Of a DNA stretch of 64,000 nucleotides, positions 7,364 to 15,919 are shown piece after piece. The stretch is from CALGYY01 sp963678485 (lineage in GTDB: Bacteria > Bacteroidota > Bacteroidia > Bacteroidales > CAIWKO01): positions 2,542,001 to 2,606,000 of the forward strand of contig OY782882.1 in assembly GCA_963678485.1 (NCBI GenBank), written 5' to 3'. The translations under genes were made by a program, and so were the position numbers. The notes beneath the pieces were generated by a model that was not told the origin of the DNA, ran no database searches, and worked only from the letters and a program-made list of their open reading frames with translations. Position 1 is the first letter of the stretch, and each line of letters begins with the position of its first letter.

Positions 7364-9061
7364 TTAAATTATTCCATCAATGCTCCAGGTCTTTTGTGCA
7401 AAGTCTGACATTACAATATGTCGTTTTTGTATAGCCTCCTTATCCCACACAGGAGAAGTAATATCGCCGCTAATAAAGTTTTTTATCTCAGCCTGTTGCC
7501 TTAATAATGGGTTTGAAATATAGGAGGTCAATTTCTCTCGAAAGGGTTTATTACCAATAGATGCATTATGGGAGCCAGAAATAAGCATTTTGTTTCCAAG
7601 TAAGTTTAAATATTTATTCAAGAATTCCTCGTCATAAGAATTACTTTCGTCCACATCGTACCCAGATGTTAGTTGTTCTCCGTTTGTAGGTTTTTGGGGG
7701 GAAATATGCTCAATTTGCTCATTAGATATCTCACAGGAACCAACTGCATACCCTTTAGCTTGCAATGAATCTTCATATCGCCAAAGCAAATATCGGATAG
7801 CCCTATCGGAGATTCTTCCATTTATATGATATTTGAAGTTCGTGTCGCTCCAATACCAAGAATCGTTTAGGCAATTCCTCAGTGATTCACAAAGAACGCT
7901 AAGCTCTCCATCAAAAGAAACCAATACTGAATTTAGCCTACTTTCTATGTCAGCCCTACTATTAATAAGATAATAGCGAAAAACAACAATTTCAAGAAGG
8001 TGAAATAGTGAATTCAATGCTTCGAAATTGTCTCCAAATGATTTGTACCCTTTGATAATAAAAGGATACACAAATGCGGGGAGACCAAGTTTCTCAAGTT
8101 GCTTTGCATAAAAGAAATTCAACTTCTCAAATTTTTTGAGATTTGAAAACGTTGTATATAGCTCATTTACAAAAGTTTTAATCCACTCGACCTTGTTTTC
8201 GACCTGAGCAAACAGAGGCTTGATATTTGGGATGCTATAATTGTACCCCCCTCCAAGATGTGCATGACAGTGATACACGAGAATGCTGTCTTCACTGAGT
8301 TTTTTTAAATCATTTATTGTTTGGTAAATCAATTTAAAAATATCCGCAATGTGTGATACATTGTTTTCAGTTTCTTCTTTTGAACTGTATACATACATTT
8401 GGTACATAAAGAAAGATTTGAGTTTTTCCATATTTGTCAAATCCTTCCCTCTATTGTTCTGTAATTCGAACATTAACGCAGAATCCTTCTTGCCGCTTAA
8501 CTCTATACAAGTCAATTGTGTGCTTTCAATTTTTTCTAGAATATTTACTATGGTCGATGTTTCCTCTGCTTTTAGCTCTCCAATAAAAAATCGCTTTGCA
8601 TCCCGAATCCTATTCTGTGACGGGGTGTTTACTTCAAAATTCTCTTTACCAGAAATGATTAATGTGTCAAAACAAGCTCTATCATAATCGACAGGTCGAA
8701 GTTTTATATTGCCGTTGTTTTTGAAATATATTTTTTCCTTTTCCTTTATTTTTATTCCAATCTTTTCTCCATTATTCATGCGGTCTGCGAGAACTATGAT
8801 AATTGCTCGGATGAATATAATCAACGTTGTTAATCGTTGCTGTCCATCAATAATTTCGTAATTACGCCCAGGTGTAATAGTTTCTAAAAGAATATTTCCG
8901 AAGAAATAATCATTGTCACCATGTATTTGTTCCCGAATATCGTTAAGGAAAGTTGACCATTCTCTTTTGTCCCAAGAAAAAGCTCTTTGGTATACTGGAA
9001 TAACAAAGGTTTTTTGAGAACTATCGTAAAACTCCAAAATCGTTTTTTGAGAAAACTGCAT
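7364..9061 (-). CDS. GmrSD-like DUF262/DUF1524 protein
   Basis: Residues 1-220 match DUF262: FVIPVYQRAFSWDKREW near residue 19, then FFGNILLE, then YEIIDGQQRLTTLIIFIRA near residue 70 (the DGQQR motif of the ParB-like NTP-binding fold), then MFELQNNRGKDLTNMEKLKSFF. The C-terminus has the DUF1524 HNH-type nuclease with EQIEHISPQ at about residue 452 and NLLGNKMLISGSHNASIGNKPF. In GmrSD, this pair forms a Type IV restriction enzyme that cuts glucosylated hydroxymethylcytosine phage DNA using NTPs. At 565 aa it has the length of single-chain GmrSD relatives. A second, divergent relative lies at 29798. A PD-(D/E)XK nuclease gene follows on the same strand. Confidence 0.87.
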   Translation of the reverse strand: MQFSQKTILEFYDSSQKTFVIPVYQRAFSWDKREWSTFLNDIREQIHGDNDYFFGNILLETITPGRNYEIIDGQQRLTTLIIFIRAIIIVLADRMNNGEKIGIKIKEKEKIYFKNNGNIKLRPVDYDRACFDTLIISGKENFEVNTPSQNRIRDAKRFFIGELKAEETSTIVNILEKIESTQLTCIELSGKKDSALMFELQNNRGKDLTNMEKLKSFFMYQMYVYSSKEETENNVSHIADIFKLIYQTINDLKKLSEDSILVYHCHAHLGGGYNYSIPNIKPLFAQVENKVEWIKTFVNELYTTFSNLKKFEKLNFFYAKQLEKLGLPAFVYPFIIKGYKSFGDNFEALNSLFHLLEIVVFRYYLINSRADIESRLNSVLVSFDGELSVLCESLRNCLNDSWYWSDTNFKYHINGRISDRAIRYLLWRYEDSLQAKGYAVGSCEISNEQIEHISPQKPTNGEQLTSGYDVDESNSYDEEFLNKYLNLLGNKMLISGSHNASIGNKPFREKLTSYISNPLLRQQAEIKNFISGDITSPVWDKEAIQKRHIVMSDFAQKTWSIDGII

Positions 9062-9401
9062 GAGATATTTTATTATTATTGTTCGTCCACGTGCTAAAAT
9101 TAGGAAAATTTGTCAGATGGACAAATTCTAATGCAGCATCTCAGCCTATTTTGGACTGCCCTTTCATCGTTATAAGCTTTTAACAAGACACATGAAGCAA
9201 CCTTTGAGGAATCCAATTTCAACTATTCTTTATTGCAGTCGATTGAATGAGGCAAAGTCATTGAACGCCCAATTCACCCATGTGACAAGAGTGTGCCAAT
9301 AGGATTAGAAAAGTGCATTTCAGGGCTTCTTCTAATGCGGAGGGGTCAGTTTTTGCCCCTAGCACAATGAACAAATATGGCTAGTTTCGTTGATTGAGAA
9401 C
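9062..9401. other. Non-coding gap holding a palindrome
   Basis: No gene is visible in these 340 bp. The only clear structure is the inverted repeat at 9107-9127, upstream of the DUF262 gene. Confidence 0.55.
9107..9127 (-). promoter_or_regulatory. Palindromic operator candidate upstream of the DUF262 operon
   Basis: AATTTGTC and GACAAATT are exact inverted repeats around AGATG, with partial further symmetry outside. The site lies about 45-65 bp upstream of the ATG at 9061, next to a TAATTTTA that could serve as a weak -7 box. Size and spacing suit a dimeric repressor; the XRE-type regulator encoded at 9402-9647 is the nearest candidate. Confidence 0.45.
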
Positions 9402-9647
9402 TCAATCATCAAATCCCTCACTAAAGAATTCGGACACTGTTATACCTAAAGCCTTGATAACTCTCAGCAGACTGGAGTAACGCAAATCCTCTCCTCGCTC
9501 ATACCTGGCGTACTGTGCTCTCCCTATTTCGTTATCATAGGCAAACGTTTCGGCATTACGAGCACCGCTCTTAAGCCGCAGTTCTTTTATCCTTTTCGAT
9601 AATTTGACAAGGTCAATATTTTCCTGCTTGGGCGCTGTCTTTTTCAT
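9402..9647 (-). CDS. XRE-family helix-turn-helix regulator
   Basis: A small DNA-binding protein with LSKRIKELRLKSGARNAETFAYDNEIGRAQYARYERGEDLRYSSLLRVIKALGITVSEFF, the typical XRE (Cro/CI-like) five-helix domain filling nearly the whole protein. The ATG at 9647 (MKKTAPKQ) is preferred to an upstream GTG at 9671. It stands between the DUF262 operon and the secreted T9SS protein. It may control the DUF262 operon through the palindrome at 9107-9127, which is inference from proximity. Confidence 0.85.
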   Translation of the reverse strand: MKKTAPKQENIDLVKLSKRIKELRLKSGARNAETFAYDNEIGRAQYARYERGEDLRYSSLLRVIKALGITVSEFFSEGFDD

Positions 9648-9755
9648 TCCAACAAAGGAAATGAAAGCCACTCTCTCCAGAAACTACTAATAAGACACAT
9701 CTAATAAGTAGATTGTTGCTAAATCTTTATACATTTGCGAATTAAATCCAAAAAC

Positions 9756-11222
9756 ATGAAAAAAATTGTAACCCTAGCATTTATTGCACTATCGGTCATT
9801 GCAACAGCTCAAATTCCATCAGCAGGTCTTGTTGGCTATTATCAATTTGCTGGAAATGCCAATGATATAAGTGGGTCAAACAACAATGGCAGCTTAAATG
9901 GAGCAACGATAACAGATGGCGTATGTGGGAGCGCTAATAACGCATACAGCTTCAATGGAACCACCAATTATATCGAGGTGGCAGATTCACCATCACTACA
10001 ATTTACTGCAGGTCAACAAACCATTTCCTTCTGGCTAAAAATTCCCAGTATCCCAGCGCCACCTTTGCAAGAGGTGGTTTTTGAAAAGTTTGATGAGAAT
10101 CTGGATATAGATGTGACTGGAAATTCTGCAACGGGCTTTTGGGTTGTTTTTGGCCCTTCAGGAACACTTTACTATAGCATCAAGAATGGCGCTGGTCACG
10201 CATGGGGAGAAGCATACATCCCTTCAACAGCGCTCATCACAAACCAATATATGCACGTTGCATTTGTAAACAACGGAACACTTATTAAAGCCTATCTAAA
10301 CGGCGTTCCCATGGACACTTCATCTATCCCTGTTGGGACAACGGTTGGTCAAAATGATTTTTCTCTCCTAATGGGGAAAGGTGTCTGGACATCTGGGGGG
10401 TCTCCTATGAGCTTGTTAAATGGACAACTTGACAATATCCGTATCTACGAAACGGGGCTAACAGATGCTGATGTTCTAGCGCTATACCACGAATATGCAC
10501 CACAGACACCCGTGGTCAGCGATACCTCACTTTGTGGAAACGGCTCTGTGATGCTTACTGCAAATGGAGGCTCAAACTATTACTGGTATGCTTCTGCATC
10601 AGGCGGGACAGCAATTGACACGAGTATTACATTCCTGACACCAGTGTTGACGACCGATACAACCTATTTTGTTGCAAGCTTTATAGGAACCTGCATAAGC
10701 AATCGTGATAGTGTTCTCGTTGATGTTTTTCCTTTAACAGCTCTCTCTTTCGACGTATCATCAACAGATACTACTTGCTCAAGCGATGGTGCTATTAACC
10801 TAGCATCCTTTGTAAGTCCTACGGGCGGCACATTCACTGGAACTGGTATTGCAGGGAACTTCTTCCTTCCCATTGCCGCAGGTATGGGCAACAATACGAT
10901 TACATACACCTACACCGATGGGAATAGCTGTGTGAGCTCAGAAGACCAAGTAATATGGGTCGATGCCTGTGTTGGCCTGAAGGAAGAAGCAACATCAACT
11001 GATATCACCGCATATCCCAATCCCACCAGCGGGCTCCTGAACATCACTTGGAGCTCCGAAAGCAATCGTTGTGCTGTTTATGACTTTCAGGGCAGGCTTG
11101 TTCTGACTCAGGAATTGAATGGGAAAGAAGCTGTCATTGACTTTGTATCTCTCCCCCAGGGAATATATCATGTTGTGATGTGTGGCGAGAAAGTTCTGGG
11201 AGTAAGAGTGGTGAAGGAGTAG
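9756..11222 (+). CDS. Secreted LamG-type protein with T9SS sorting domain
   Basis: The start at 9756 gives a signal peptide (MKKIVTLAFIALSVIATAQ). Next comes a concanavalin A/LamG-like domain: VGYYQFAGNANDISGSNNNGSLNGAT, YSFNGTTNYIEV and GQLDNIRIYETGLTDADVLALY. Then there are Ig-like segments with paired cysteines, and a C-terminal type A T9SS sorting domain (ITAYPNPTSGLLNITW ... GRLVLTQELNGKEAVIDFVSLPQGIYHVVM). The protein is expected to be exported by Sec and T9SS and displayed on or released from the cell surface. It is unusual cargo among defence genes. A TACATTTG at 9730-9737 resembles the -7 box, and a strong terminator follows at 11248-11279. Confidence 0.88.
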   Translation: MKKIVTLAFIALSVIATAQIPSAGLVGYYQFAGNANDISGSNNNGSLNGATITDGVCGSANNAYSFNGTTNYIEVADSPSLQFTAGQQTISFWLKIPSIPAPPLQEVVFEKFDENLDIDVTGNSATGFWVVFGPSGTLYYSIKNGAGHAWGEAYIPSTALITNQYMHVAFVNNGTLIKAYLNGVPMDTSSIPVGTTVGQNDFSLLMGKGVWTSGGSPMSLLNGQLDNIRIYETGLTDADVLALYHEYAPQTPVVSDTSLCGNGSVMLTANGGSNYYWYASASGGTAIDTSITFLTPVLTTDTTYFVASFIGTCISNRDSVLVDVFPLTALSFDVSSTDTTCSSDGAINLASFVSPTGGTFTGTGIAGNFFLPIAAGMGNNTITYTYTDGNSCVSSEDQVIWVDACVGLKEEATSTDITAYPNPTSGLLNITWSSESNRCAVYDFQGRLVLTQELNGKEAVIDFVSLPQGIYHVVMCGEKVLGVRVVKE

Positions 11223-11247
11223 GATTTTGTTGAAATAAAAGTAAAAA

Positions 11248-11279
11248 AAGGGGGAACTCAAAAAACAGAGTTCCCCCTT
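11248..11279 (+). terminator. Strong hairpin after the T9SS cargo gene
   Basis: AAGGGGGAACTC and GAGTTCCCCCTT form a perfect 12-bp stem 26 bp after the stop at 11222. A second hairpin (CCGAAATCC/GGATTTCGG, 11289-11338) follows. There is no long T run, but the stem is strong and also lies at the 3' end of the convergent minus-strand genes. Confidence 0.75.
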
Positions 11280-11366
11280 AGCTTTTCCCCGAAATCCTCA
11301 CAGCTAATTTTGCTATCGAAAAAGCTTGGGGATTTCGGCAATTAGGCCTTCATCAGCATCACTCAC

Positions 11367-11678
11367 CTACGCCTCAGAAAGCCTATCTGAAAAGTACTTT
11401 TGTATTGCATCCACATCATCATTCTCCACTAAAAAGGCATATGCCTGGTCGGCGGTATAAGCAAAGATGTCTTCACTTCAATCTCTCCAATTACCATTTG
11501 AAACACAGTACTTCGTTAAAGGGCCGCCGCTTCCATGCATAAACCAATTTCCATTTGAAGTTTTGTACAAGTTTTCAGCCATGTGTCGAAAATCACTTTG
11601 CGAAAGTCCATTCCAGTTTTCAGAAACACATTCTGATGTCTCAGTATTGTAAAGCTTGTTTTTAATTACTTTTTTCAC
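11367..11678 (-). pseudogene. Small conserved protein with an in-frame TGA
   Basis: From ATG at 11678 the frame reads MKKVIKNKLYNTETSECV ... GNWFMHGSGGPLTKYCVSNGNWRD, a pattern I recognise from a widespread uncharacterised small protein family (KLYNTETA ... FLHGEGGP.TKY). It hits TGA at 11478-11480, then continues open in the same frame with SEDIFAYTADQAYAFLVENDDVDAIQKYFSDRL to a TAG at 11367-11369. The continuation looks like the normal C-terminus of the family, so a single TGG-to-TGA change probably split the gene. Either it is a fresh nonsense mutation, the 66-aa product suffices, or the codon is read through. Confidence 0.7.
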
Positions 11679-11703
11679 AAGAAAAATTTAAATGAATAAA
11701 AGA

Positions 11704-11729
11704 GCAGGAAGGGTCTTGCTACTTCCTGC
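11704..11729 (-). terminator. Hairpin between small minus-strand genes
   Basis: GCAGGAAG and CTTCCTGC form an 8-bp stem with a 10-nt loop just downstream of the stop of the gene ending at 11738. Confidence 0.5.
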
Positions 11730-11737
11730 CGTTAATA

Positions 11738-12136
11738 CTAGGTTTTGATGATTTTAAAGGAAAAATCACCATAGACTGCCAAATCAACCTCTGGATGAGA
11801 GATAATCCTCTTGACCCATTCCAATTCATCTTCCCATCTAATGTCATGAAATCCCATCTGAGCCAATTTTTCATCCAAACGTTCAAAATCAAATAACTCT
11901 GAATCTTTGTCGACAATCTGATAGACTGTTGAATATGGTTCAGCGGACATTTCTCTAGGAATACTGCCTGATTCTTCTGAAATCTTGTACATTTCTACAT
12001 TTGCTTTTTTTACCACATCAGTCATGTGTGCAACAAGACTGGCAATCCTTTCTTCGCTGGCAGAGTAAATACATACAGCCAATTTGAAGTTCTTTTTATT
12101 GAGGTATTTTAGTAAATCCTCTTTAGTTAAAATCAT
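11738..12136 (-). CDS. Small unknown protein, member of an island-specific FDF family
   Basis: This 132-aa protein is not a known family. Its C-terminal part, YQIVDKDSELFDFERLDEKLAQMGFHDIRW ... VDLAVYGDFSFKI, closely resembles the C-terminal domain of the protein at 14486-15247 (YQITDKSSDTFDYKNVDLLWKCLGF ... AVVYLDYDEFYFSI). Both also share the FDF-x2-L-x3-L-x3-G core with the proteins at 34840 and 39615. It is probably cytosolic, with no signal peptide or membrane segment. It stands alone between the split small gene and the radical SAM gene, with a hairpin after the stop. Function unknown. Confidence 0.65.
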   Translation of the reverse strand: MILTKEDLLKYLNKKNFKLAVCIYSASEERIASLVAHMTDVVKKANVEMYKISEESGSIPREMSAEPYSTVYQIVDKDSELFDFERLDEKLAQMGFHDIRWEDELEWVKRIISHPEVDLAVYGDFSFKIIKT

Positions 12137-12396
12137 AGTTTTAATTTTTTAATTTTTAATAATACAGGTTTTTATGTTGACACCATTTTACCAAGCTAGC
12201 TTTGGTTCCATGATAGTTGGAGATGTAAGATTATTCTCGTCAAAGTGATTCAGTCTGGACACAAACAAAATCTCTTTCTTCCCCCATTCGCTTGCCCCTG
12301 TTGTAAAGCAGGGTCATTTCTAGAATAATCAATTTGTTTATAGTTTCTCAACTTGTTTATTTCTGATTAATATTAAGTGTATCTGCCTCGCTACAT

Positions 12397-13314
12397 TTAA
12401 ACATCCAATCCCGCAGCCGTTGGAACATCAATACCCAAGATTTTTTTCAGGCTTTCTTTCCACCTAATTTTGGGATTCAGCCTATAGTCCTTGTACAATG
12501 TCTCCGCCCAATTTTCATCCAGTTGAACAAGTAATTCGTTTGCTCGTCTAACCGTCTCCTTATCTTTAAAGCCATTAGTTGAGAGGCGTTGAACTAATCT
12601 GTTTGGTAAACCAATCCAAATGCTATCTGTCACAAAGGGCAGTAATGTTTCTATCAGTGGTTTAACGTTGGGGTGCAAACAGGGCTCACATGAGATACTC
12701 GTCTGGAATCCCAACCTGAATGCATATTTCAGGGCGCTAAGCCTCTCTTTATAAGAAGGTGCGTTCGGCTCCCAATAATCCAAAACCGTTTGTTTGTTGG
12801 TACCAATCGTGAACCTGAAAAGAATCTGCTCTTTGTAGGCAGCAAGCTCCTTGCACAATGTTTTAATAACGGCCAAATGTGGTTTGCTTACAATCAACAC
12901 CTCATTGCCCACCTCCAGCACCTTTTTTACCACAATCAAATAACTGTCAACGTTGGATTCTGTGATGTCGTGGGTTGACGGAAACATCGTTCTGCCAGAT
13001 ATCTTCGAACGCTTTTTTGCCACTTCTTTTGGCCGAATCTCTTCTTTCTCCCAAATATTGGAAGGTCTCATTCCCATCCTAGCCAGATTGGCTCTTGCCC
13101 AACAATACTTGCATCCATTGCTGCATCCCAGGCATATGTTGATTTTTGAGGAACACCATTCAGCCACTCCAAATACCGTCTTCTCAGATATAGTGCTGTT
13201 CTTATTTACTGGCAGAACCTCAGGGGAATTATTATTCTTGCGACCATTCTTGCCGCCACCCCTACAAATCACCTGTCTTGCTTTCGAGACTTTTACATTT
13301 TTCAACTTTTTCAT
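12397..13314 (-). CDS. Radical SAM protein, SplB-like
   Basis: The N-terminal third has CLGCSNGCKYCWARA, giving the C-x3-C-x2-C cysteines that hold the [4Fe-4S] cluster of radical SAM enzymes. Downstream are GRTMFPSTHDITESN, EVLIVSKPHLAVIKTL, FRFTIGTNKQTVLDYWEPNAPSYKERLSALKYAFRLGFQTSISCEPCL and SIWIGLPNRL. These fit the DNA-repair-photolyase-like (SplB) or related radical SAM group rather than a biosynthetic one. The N-terminal 40 residues are lysine-rich and may bind nucleic acid. It is monocistronic. The substrate is unknown; base repair, base modification or an accessory defence role are all possible. Confidence 0.8.
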   Translation of the reverse strand: MKKLKNVKVSKARQVICRGGGKNGRKNNNSPEVLPVNKNSTISEKTVFGVAEWCSSKINICLGCSNGCKYCWARANLARMGMRPSNIWEKEEIRPKEVAKKRSKISGRTMFPSTHDITESNVDSYLIVVKKVLEVGNEVLIVSKPHLAVIKTLCKELAAYKEQILFRFTIGTNKQTVLDYWEPNAPSYKERLSALKYAFRLGFQTSISCEPCLHPNVKPLIETLLPFVTDSIWIGLPNRLVQRLSTNGFKDKETVRRANELLVQLDENWAETLYKDYRLNPKIRWKESLKKILGIDVPTAAGLDV

Positions 13315-13477
13315 TTTATAAATATTTTATAATACATTAATAAATATGTTTCCTCAAATTGCCCCACTCATTCACGGAGAACGAGGTCCTGTCGTGGCTT
13401 TTGTGCTGTTTAGTTTATATTTCAATCTCTTTGTTCTCATTTTTAAAATTGCAAATTCTAAATATTTAAACATGAAA

Positions 13478-13562
13478 AACCCTCGCTGGCTTTGCTGCTA
13501 AACCTTCTAAACGCCACGTTTATGGCGGGTTTTAGCATGTATTCGCAAATTCAACGAGGGGA
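13478..13562 (-). ncRNA. Candidate structured small RNA
   Basis: Nested helices are visible. P1 is CCCTCG/CGAGGG (13480-13485 with 13555-13560), P2 is TGCTAAA/TTTAGCA (13496-13502 with 13531-13537), and P3 is CGCC/GGCG (13512-13515 with 13524-13527). On the minus strand the outer helix ends GCGAGGG followed by TTTTTC, like an intrinsic terminator. The first promoter-like motif copy (13736-13765) points toward it from about 175 bp upstream. No known RNA family was recognised. Confidence 0.4.
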
Positions 13563-13713
13563 ATATTAATCTGTTGCCACCTCATTGTATCGTCTGAAAT
13601 TGCCTCCGATACTCAGTTTATACGTAAAGGGTATAAGAAATGTTTCATTATTTGCATATTATTTTACATTTAGTTAATATTCTCTATTGCTCGGTACAGG
13701 AGGTCCACAATTA

Positions 13714-13868
13714 GCAAAACATTCTGTTTCGCATATATAAAGCGAATAAGAGAAAAAAAGAGGGAATACAAAACAAGACCAGAAGGATACATTATTATAT
13801 AAGGGAATAAATTCACAATGATTATTTCAAAGTATCAGGCTCATTACTAACAAAACACTCTGTTTCGC
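13714..13868. repeat. Two 19-bp near-identical repeats
   Basis: GCAAAACATTCTGTTTCGC (13714-13732) and ACAAAACACTCTGTTTCGC (13850-13868) differ at two positions and have the same orientation, 136 bp apart. They may be protein-binding sites in this non-coding region. Confidence 0.5.
13736..13765 (-). promoter_or_regulatory. Promoter-like motif copy 1 of 6
   Basis: Plus-strand form is TATAAAGCGA, 11 nt, AAAGAGGGA. On the minus strand TCCCTCTTT stands at a -33-like place. No protein gene begins close downstream; the structured RNA candidate at 13478-13562 is the nearest possible target. Confidence 0.5.
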
Positions 13869-14485
13869 CTGTAATAAATAGACATTTGGAACTGTTAACG
13901 CAGGATATACAGTAGGAATGGTAGTTCTAAGATTAGATGTTAATAAACCTATCTATATTTGGGCTTATGAGATGATATCGACGCAATTTCTGAATAGGGC
14001 CATTACTAGGCACTGTAAAGCTTACGTTAATATTTGTTGAAATAAATATAATTTATTTTACATTGCATGTAACTTTTTTTTTAAAAAGTCGTATGAATTA
14101 ATAGGCCAGGGCATCGTGCCTTACAAAAACCGAGTTATAAGATGCGAATTAATAGTTCAGTGAATATTTAAACAAGTAATAAATAAAGATTAATCACAAT
14201 GTTCTCAAACGACTTTTATATCGACAACTACAATACAATACGACAAATCTTCAATTATGGGCAAGCTGTTGAAGAATCAGGACAAATCTCGTTTCGCACC
14301 CAACCATGGACAGAGCGGAAAAAGGAACTTCGTTTAATAAGCTACTCCGAAAGCTGACGAATCAGCTTCTAAATCTCTACACAGTCTTAATATCTTATTT
14401 AGCATATTGACAATGCATTAACCATTGTCGGGGTAGAGAATTATGCTTGTTACTAAAATGCCTTGTTAAATTTAAAAATTAAATT

Positions 14486-15247
14486 ATGAATAAATACACG
14501 TTAGTAGAAGATTACAAAAGTGTAATCGAATACAAAGAAAATGAGAAAATGGAATTCATTGAAATCCTTAACAATAATGCCTTACTGATTCTTCAGGGGA
14601 AGAATTCGGAAAATGCTGAACCTGAAAGTGGCGAATTTGATTTCAATGAGCTTGAAGAAACGCTTAGTGAACTTGGTATGGAGTTTTGTTGGAATTGCCT
14701 GTTTCAGAAATGCTGTAGTAGTCAGATTGACATAACCCTTAAAATTAATGGGGAAGCCTGGATAACCATTGCTGAAGATGAACATGTCAAGTTCATTCTG
14801 CAAATTATTAGTGAAGATTTCTTTGAAGACCTTCAGGGATTTAAGCAAAAACGAAACGCTTTTATTTGCGATTGGTTGACAAAGAACACACTTCTAATGC
14901 TCACAATTACTACCAGTATTAAGCTCCCCAAGGGAAAAGCTAGTGCATCTAAGTACTTTAAAGAAAATCTCAAGGGAACTCAGTTCTCTATGGTGGAGCA
15001 GCCATCTCTTTCTGAACCAGGGGTTAATTCTTATCAAATCACAGATAAGTCAAGCGATACATTTGACTATAAGAATGTTGATTTGCTTTGGAAGTGCTTG
15101 GGATTTGAAGACGATTGTAGGGATTTGTTTTCTGATAGTAGTGTAAGGGATTTATTAGACAGACGCATACCAGCAGTGGTTTACTTAGATTATGATGAAT
15201 TCTATTTTTCAATCAGCCCTCGTCATATGTATTCGGTTGATAAGTAA
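14486..15247 (+). CDS. Two-domain member of the island FDF family
   Basis: The 253-aa protein is built from two related units. The first (about residues 20-110: IEILNNNALLILQG ... GEFDFNELEETLSELGMEFCW ... AWITIAEDEHVKFIL) matches the 137- and 128-aa proteins at 34840 and 39615. The second (about 125-250: LTKNTLLMLTITTSI ... YQITDKSSDTFDYKNVDLLWKCLGF ... AVVYLDYDEFYFSI) matches the 132-aa protein at 11738. No signal peptide or membrane helix. It is followed by a hairpin (15261-15291) and then the 194-aa gene. Function unknown; as a duplicated form it links the family members. Confidence 0.65.
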   Translation: MNKYTLVEDYKSVIEYKENEKMEFIEILNNNALLILQGKNSENAEPESGEFDFNELEETLSELGMEFCWNCLFQKCCSSQIDITLKINGEAWITIAEDEHVKFILQIISEDFFEDLQGFKQKRNAFICDWLTKNTLLMLTITTSIKLPKGKASASKYFKENLKGTQFSMVEQPSLSEPGVNSYQITDKSSDTFDYKNVDLLWKCLGFEDDCRDLFSDSSVRDLLDRRIPAVVYLDYDEFYFSISPRHMYSVDK

Positions 15248-15260
15248 TCGTTAAATAAAG

Positions 15261-15291
15261 GCAGGGAGAAGTTTTCCATCCTTCTCCCTGC
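15261..15291 (+). terminator. Hairpin after the two-domain FDF gene
   Basis: GCAGGGAGAAG and CTTCTCCCTGC form a perfect 11-bp stem with a 9-nt loop, starting 13 bp after the stop at 15247, followed by an AT-rich stretch. Confidence 0.7.
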
Positions 15292-15334
15292 TTATATTTA
15301 TTTCAAATAACTATTATCCTTAAAAAAAAGAAAC

Positions 15335-15919
15335 ATGAAAAAGCACGGAATATACATTGAGAAACACAGGAAGACTCAAACCAAAAAAATATACAATGAG
15401 GACTATTTGCTTGTCAGGTACTTGTATCAGCCACACCAGACAAGCTTTAAAAACAAAATGGTCAATGATATAAACCAGCACTTTTGCGGAGCCTGGTCGA
15501 TAAGGGGTTTGGCCTTAACTGATGATGCCTTATTGGCGAGAGTTCTCGCTGGTGATAAGCCAATGGCAGTTCTAAGTGAAAAAAGTAAGGCTAGATTCTG
15601 TAAGTATTATAAAAAAATTAACCAATTATGCTTTGATAGCGCTATTGTATACAATTCGCAATCTCAATTCTATCATTTTCTCATTGCTGTGAAGGGAAAA
15701 ATGAAAGACCTTTTTGATTTGCCCACACTTCAGAAGGATTACGAAGATTGTGGTATAAAAATTAGCATTTCTGCTGCTTCTGAAAAGTCACTGAAGGATT
15801 ACTTCTCTGACTGGGATGCTGGGGATATCGGAAGCGAAACAGCGCTATGGGAAACTGGGCTTATCTTAGGTTATCCAATAGAAAACACAATATCATTATA
15901 TAAAAATGGTGTTAGGTAG
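15335..15919 (+). CDS. Unknown 194-aa protein
   Basis: I do not recognise this family. The protein is basic at the N-terminus (MKKHGIYIEKHRKTQTKKIY), with mixed helices and strands and two isolated Cys residues, and has no signal peptide or membrane segment. The ATG at 15335 follows an A-rich leader (AAAAAAAGAAAC). A hairpin separates it from the FDF gene upstream, and a terminator-like hairpin follows at 16035-16090, so it is probably transcribed alone. It lies in the plasmid-like module ahead of the replication-initiator-like gene. Confidence 0.55.
   Translation: MKKHGIYIEKHRKTQTKKIYNEDYLLVRYLYQPHQTSFKNKMVNDINQHFCGAWSIRGLALTDDALLARVLAGDKPMAVLSEKSKARFCKYYKKINQLCFDSAIVYNSQSQFYHFLIAVKGKMKDLFDLPTLQKDYEDCGIKISISAASEKSLKDYFSDWDAGDIGSETALWETGLILGYPIENTISLYKNGVR

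Larger units (their letters stand above)
13315..14485. other. 1.17-kb non-coding region with structured RNA candidate, repeats and a promoter-like motif
   Basis: No protein gene is convincing here. It contains a structured RNA candidate (13478-13562), two copies of a 19-mer (13714-13732 and 13850-13868), and the first copy of the six-fold promoter-like motif (13736-13765). Its length, AT-rich character and position next to a replication-initiator-like gene would suit a former plasmid origin, but no clear iteron array or DnaA box cluster is seen. Confidence 0.5.

Noticed and set aside
12953..13321. Plus-strand frame opposite the radical SAM gene.
   Set aside because: The minus-strand protein has clear radical SAM motifs, so this is its shadow.
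13480..13560. An integron attC site for the hairpin region near 13.5 kb.
   Set aside because: The GTT/AAC core sites do not fit and there is no integron integrase; a structured RNA is the better reading.
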